Source: Rhodoferax saidenbachensis (GTDB lineage: Bacteria; Pseudomonadota; Gammaproteobacteria; Burkholderiales; Burkholderiaceae_C). Taken from it: 64,000 nt of DNA. The DNA is taken from positions 372,001 through 436,000 of the forward strand of contig NZ_CP019239.1 of NCBI RefSeq assembly GCF_001955715.1, written 5' to 3'. Each line of letters begins with the position of its first letter. Position 1 is the stretch's first letter. The notes below the pieces were generated by a model. The model saw only the letters and a program-made list of their open reading frames with translations. It ran no database searches and was not told the origin of the DNA. Positions 63,511 to 64,000 of this stretch are shown piece by piece. The position numbers and the translations under genes are program-made.

Positions 63511-63516
63511 GGCAAT

Positions 63517-64000
63517 CTACAGCGGCGCATCGGGGTCTTCCATGCGCAGCAATTGGCTTAACAGCTCGGTCATGCGGGCCACACCCACCTCAATGGTGTT
63601 GGTGAGTTCCGCCTTTTTGGCGTCCGGCAGGCGATCCCCATAGTGCTTGAGCAATTCGGTGGACGACAGGATGTTGGCCAGCGGTGTGCGGAACTCGTGG
63701 GAGGTCATGGTCACAAAGTCGGACTTGAGCTGGTGCAGCTCGGCCTGTTGCAGCATGGCTTTTTCGATGTCGTTCTTGGCCAGCAATACGGCCTCATCAC
63801 GCGCCCGTTGCAAGGCGGTTTCATTGGTCTTCAGCGAGGTGATGTCGGTGGTGGTGATCAGCATCCAGCCGTCGTCACCCAGCGTCTCACAGACGCGCAG
63901 CCAGCGCCCATCCACATAGTCGGACTCGAAAGACCGCAGGGGTGACTTGCGGTAGGTGGCGCGCACACGCGTCAGCCAGGCCTCGATGTCGGGTGTGTCG
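63517..64000 (-). CDS. PAS-HisKA sensor protein, 5' end outside window; ends without an ATPase domain
   Basis: 161 residues of the C-terminal part are visible. A PAS domain (FESDYVDGRWLRVCETLGDDGWMLITTTDITSLK) is followed by a coiled coil and a HisKA helix pair with the H-box TSHEFRTPLANI (phospho-acceptor His). The frame stops 36 codons later (LLRMEDPDAPL) with no HATPase_c. The next gene is convergent and begins its stop 7 bases away, so no ATPase domain can follow. Either the protein is a phospho-transfer/dimerisation module or the gene is truncated. Confidence 0.85.
   Translation of the reverse strand, partial: DTPDIEAWLTRVRATYRKSPLRSFESDYVDGRWLRVCETLGDDGWMLITTTDITSLKTNETALQRARDEAVLLAKNDIEKAMLQQAELHQLKSDFVTMTSHEFRTPLANILSSTELLKHYGDRLPDAKKAELTNTIEVGVARMTELLSQLLRMEDPDAPL

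Noticed and set aside
63511..63516. Frameshift hiding the ATPase domain of the PAS-HisKA protein
   Set aside because: Only six bases separate its stop from the convergent chemoreceptor stop, and the minus-strand frames beyond show only the receptor's shadow, no N-, G1- or G2-box motifs.

Overview
The window reads as chromosomal DNA of a betaproteobacterium of the order Burkholderiales, most likely a Comamonadaceae member near Rhodoferax, Acidovorax or Polaromonas. The assignment is inferred from high GC, from families typical of the group (PhaM-type PHA granule protein, DUF3567, DUF3108, biotinyl/carboxyltransferase fusion, RHH-less PutA) and from several short interspersed repeat families. 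There is no phage, plasmid replicon, CRISPR array or intact insertion sequence. Both ends cut a gene: a sugar-binding protein on the left and a PAS-HisKA protein on the right.

Layout. 1-2.9 kb: end of a sugar ABC system with a TIM-barrel isomerase and a Gfo/Idh/MocA oxidoreductase. 3-5 kb: LemA/TPM operon on the minus strand. 5-9.8 kb: small conserved genes, a YheT hydrolase, a cytochrome c, tRNA-Arg(CCG) and a small secreted repeat protein. 9.8-12.4 kb: rsmI // yraN-diaA-dolP. 12.5-16.6 kb: a 3-hydroxyisobutyrate dehydrogenase relative, pilT-pilU and yggS. 16.6-18.5 kb: an orphan Tat-exported binding protein and a DUF3617 protein, followed by a 0.5 kb inverted repeat. 19.2-25.3 kb: Lrp regulator + GGDEF/EAL sensor operon divergent from putA. 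25.4-30.2 kb: RpiR regulator, TRAP transporter and Asp/Glu/hydantoin racemase, with two matching candidate operators. 30.3-34.1 kb: peroxidase and two chemoreceptors. 34.1-38 kb: asparaginase-arginase operon divergent from a BCCP-carboxyltransferase fusion. 38-40.1 kb: a chemoreceptor and a Bor-type lipoprotein. 40.3-45.1 kb: LysR, GlcD-type oxidase, LrgA, LrgB and aminotransferase, read here as a 2-hydroxyacid (glycolate/lactate) uptake and oxidation operon. 45.1-46.7 kb: a probable foreign patch with a perfect 27-bp inverted repeat and one unknown membrane gene. 46.7-53.9 kb: psd, a glyoxylate aminotransferase, purU, FAH hydrolase, marC, VOC and DksA-like genes. 54-57.6 kb: a copper-handling cluster (DUF2946, YcnI, PCuAC, DUF2946, PepSY) behind a candidate FNR/CRP box. 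57.7-63.5 kb: phaM, a FIST sensor and two tandem chemoreceptors with CheR-tethering tails.

The most unusual feature is a ~40-50 bp interspersed element (called R1 here; core ATAGCTGCTTGCGCA ... GGGCTAGAGGCC) with eleven recognisable copies in 64 kb. Seven lie inside or at the start of protein-coding genes (three in putA), where they are read in frame; one encodes most of a signal peptide. Other highlights are the RpiR operator pair, the glycolate-type LrgAB operon, a histidine-kinase-like gene that stops right after its HisKA domain, and homopolymer or dinucleotide tracts next to two operons. Lengths and motifs come from reading translations by eye; no database search was run.
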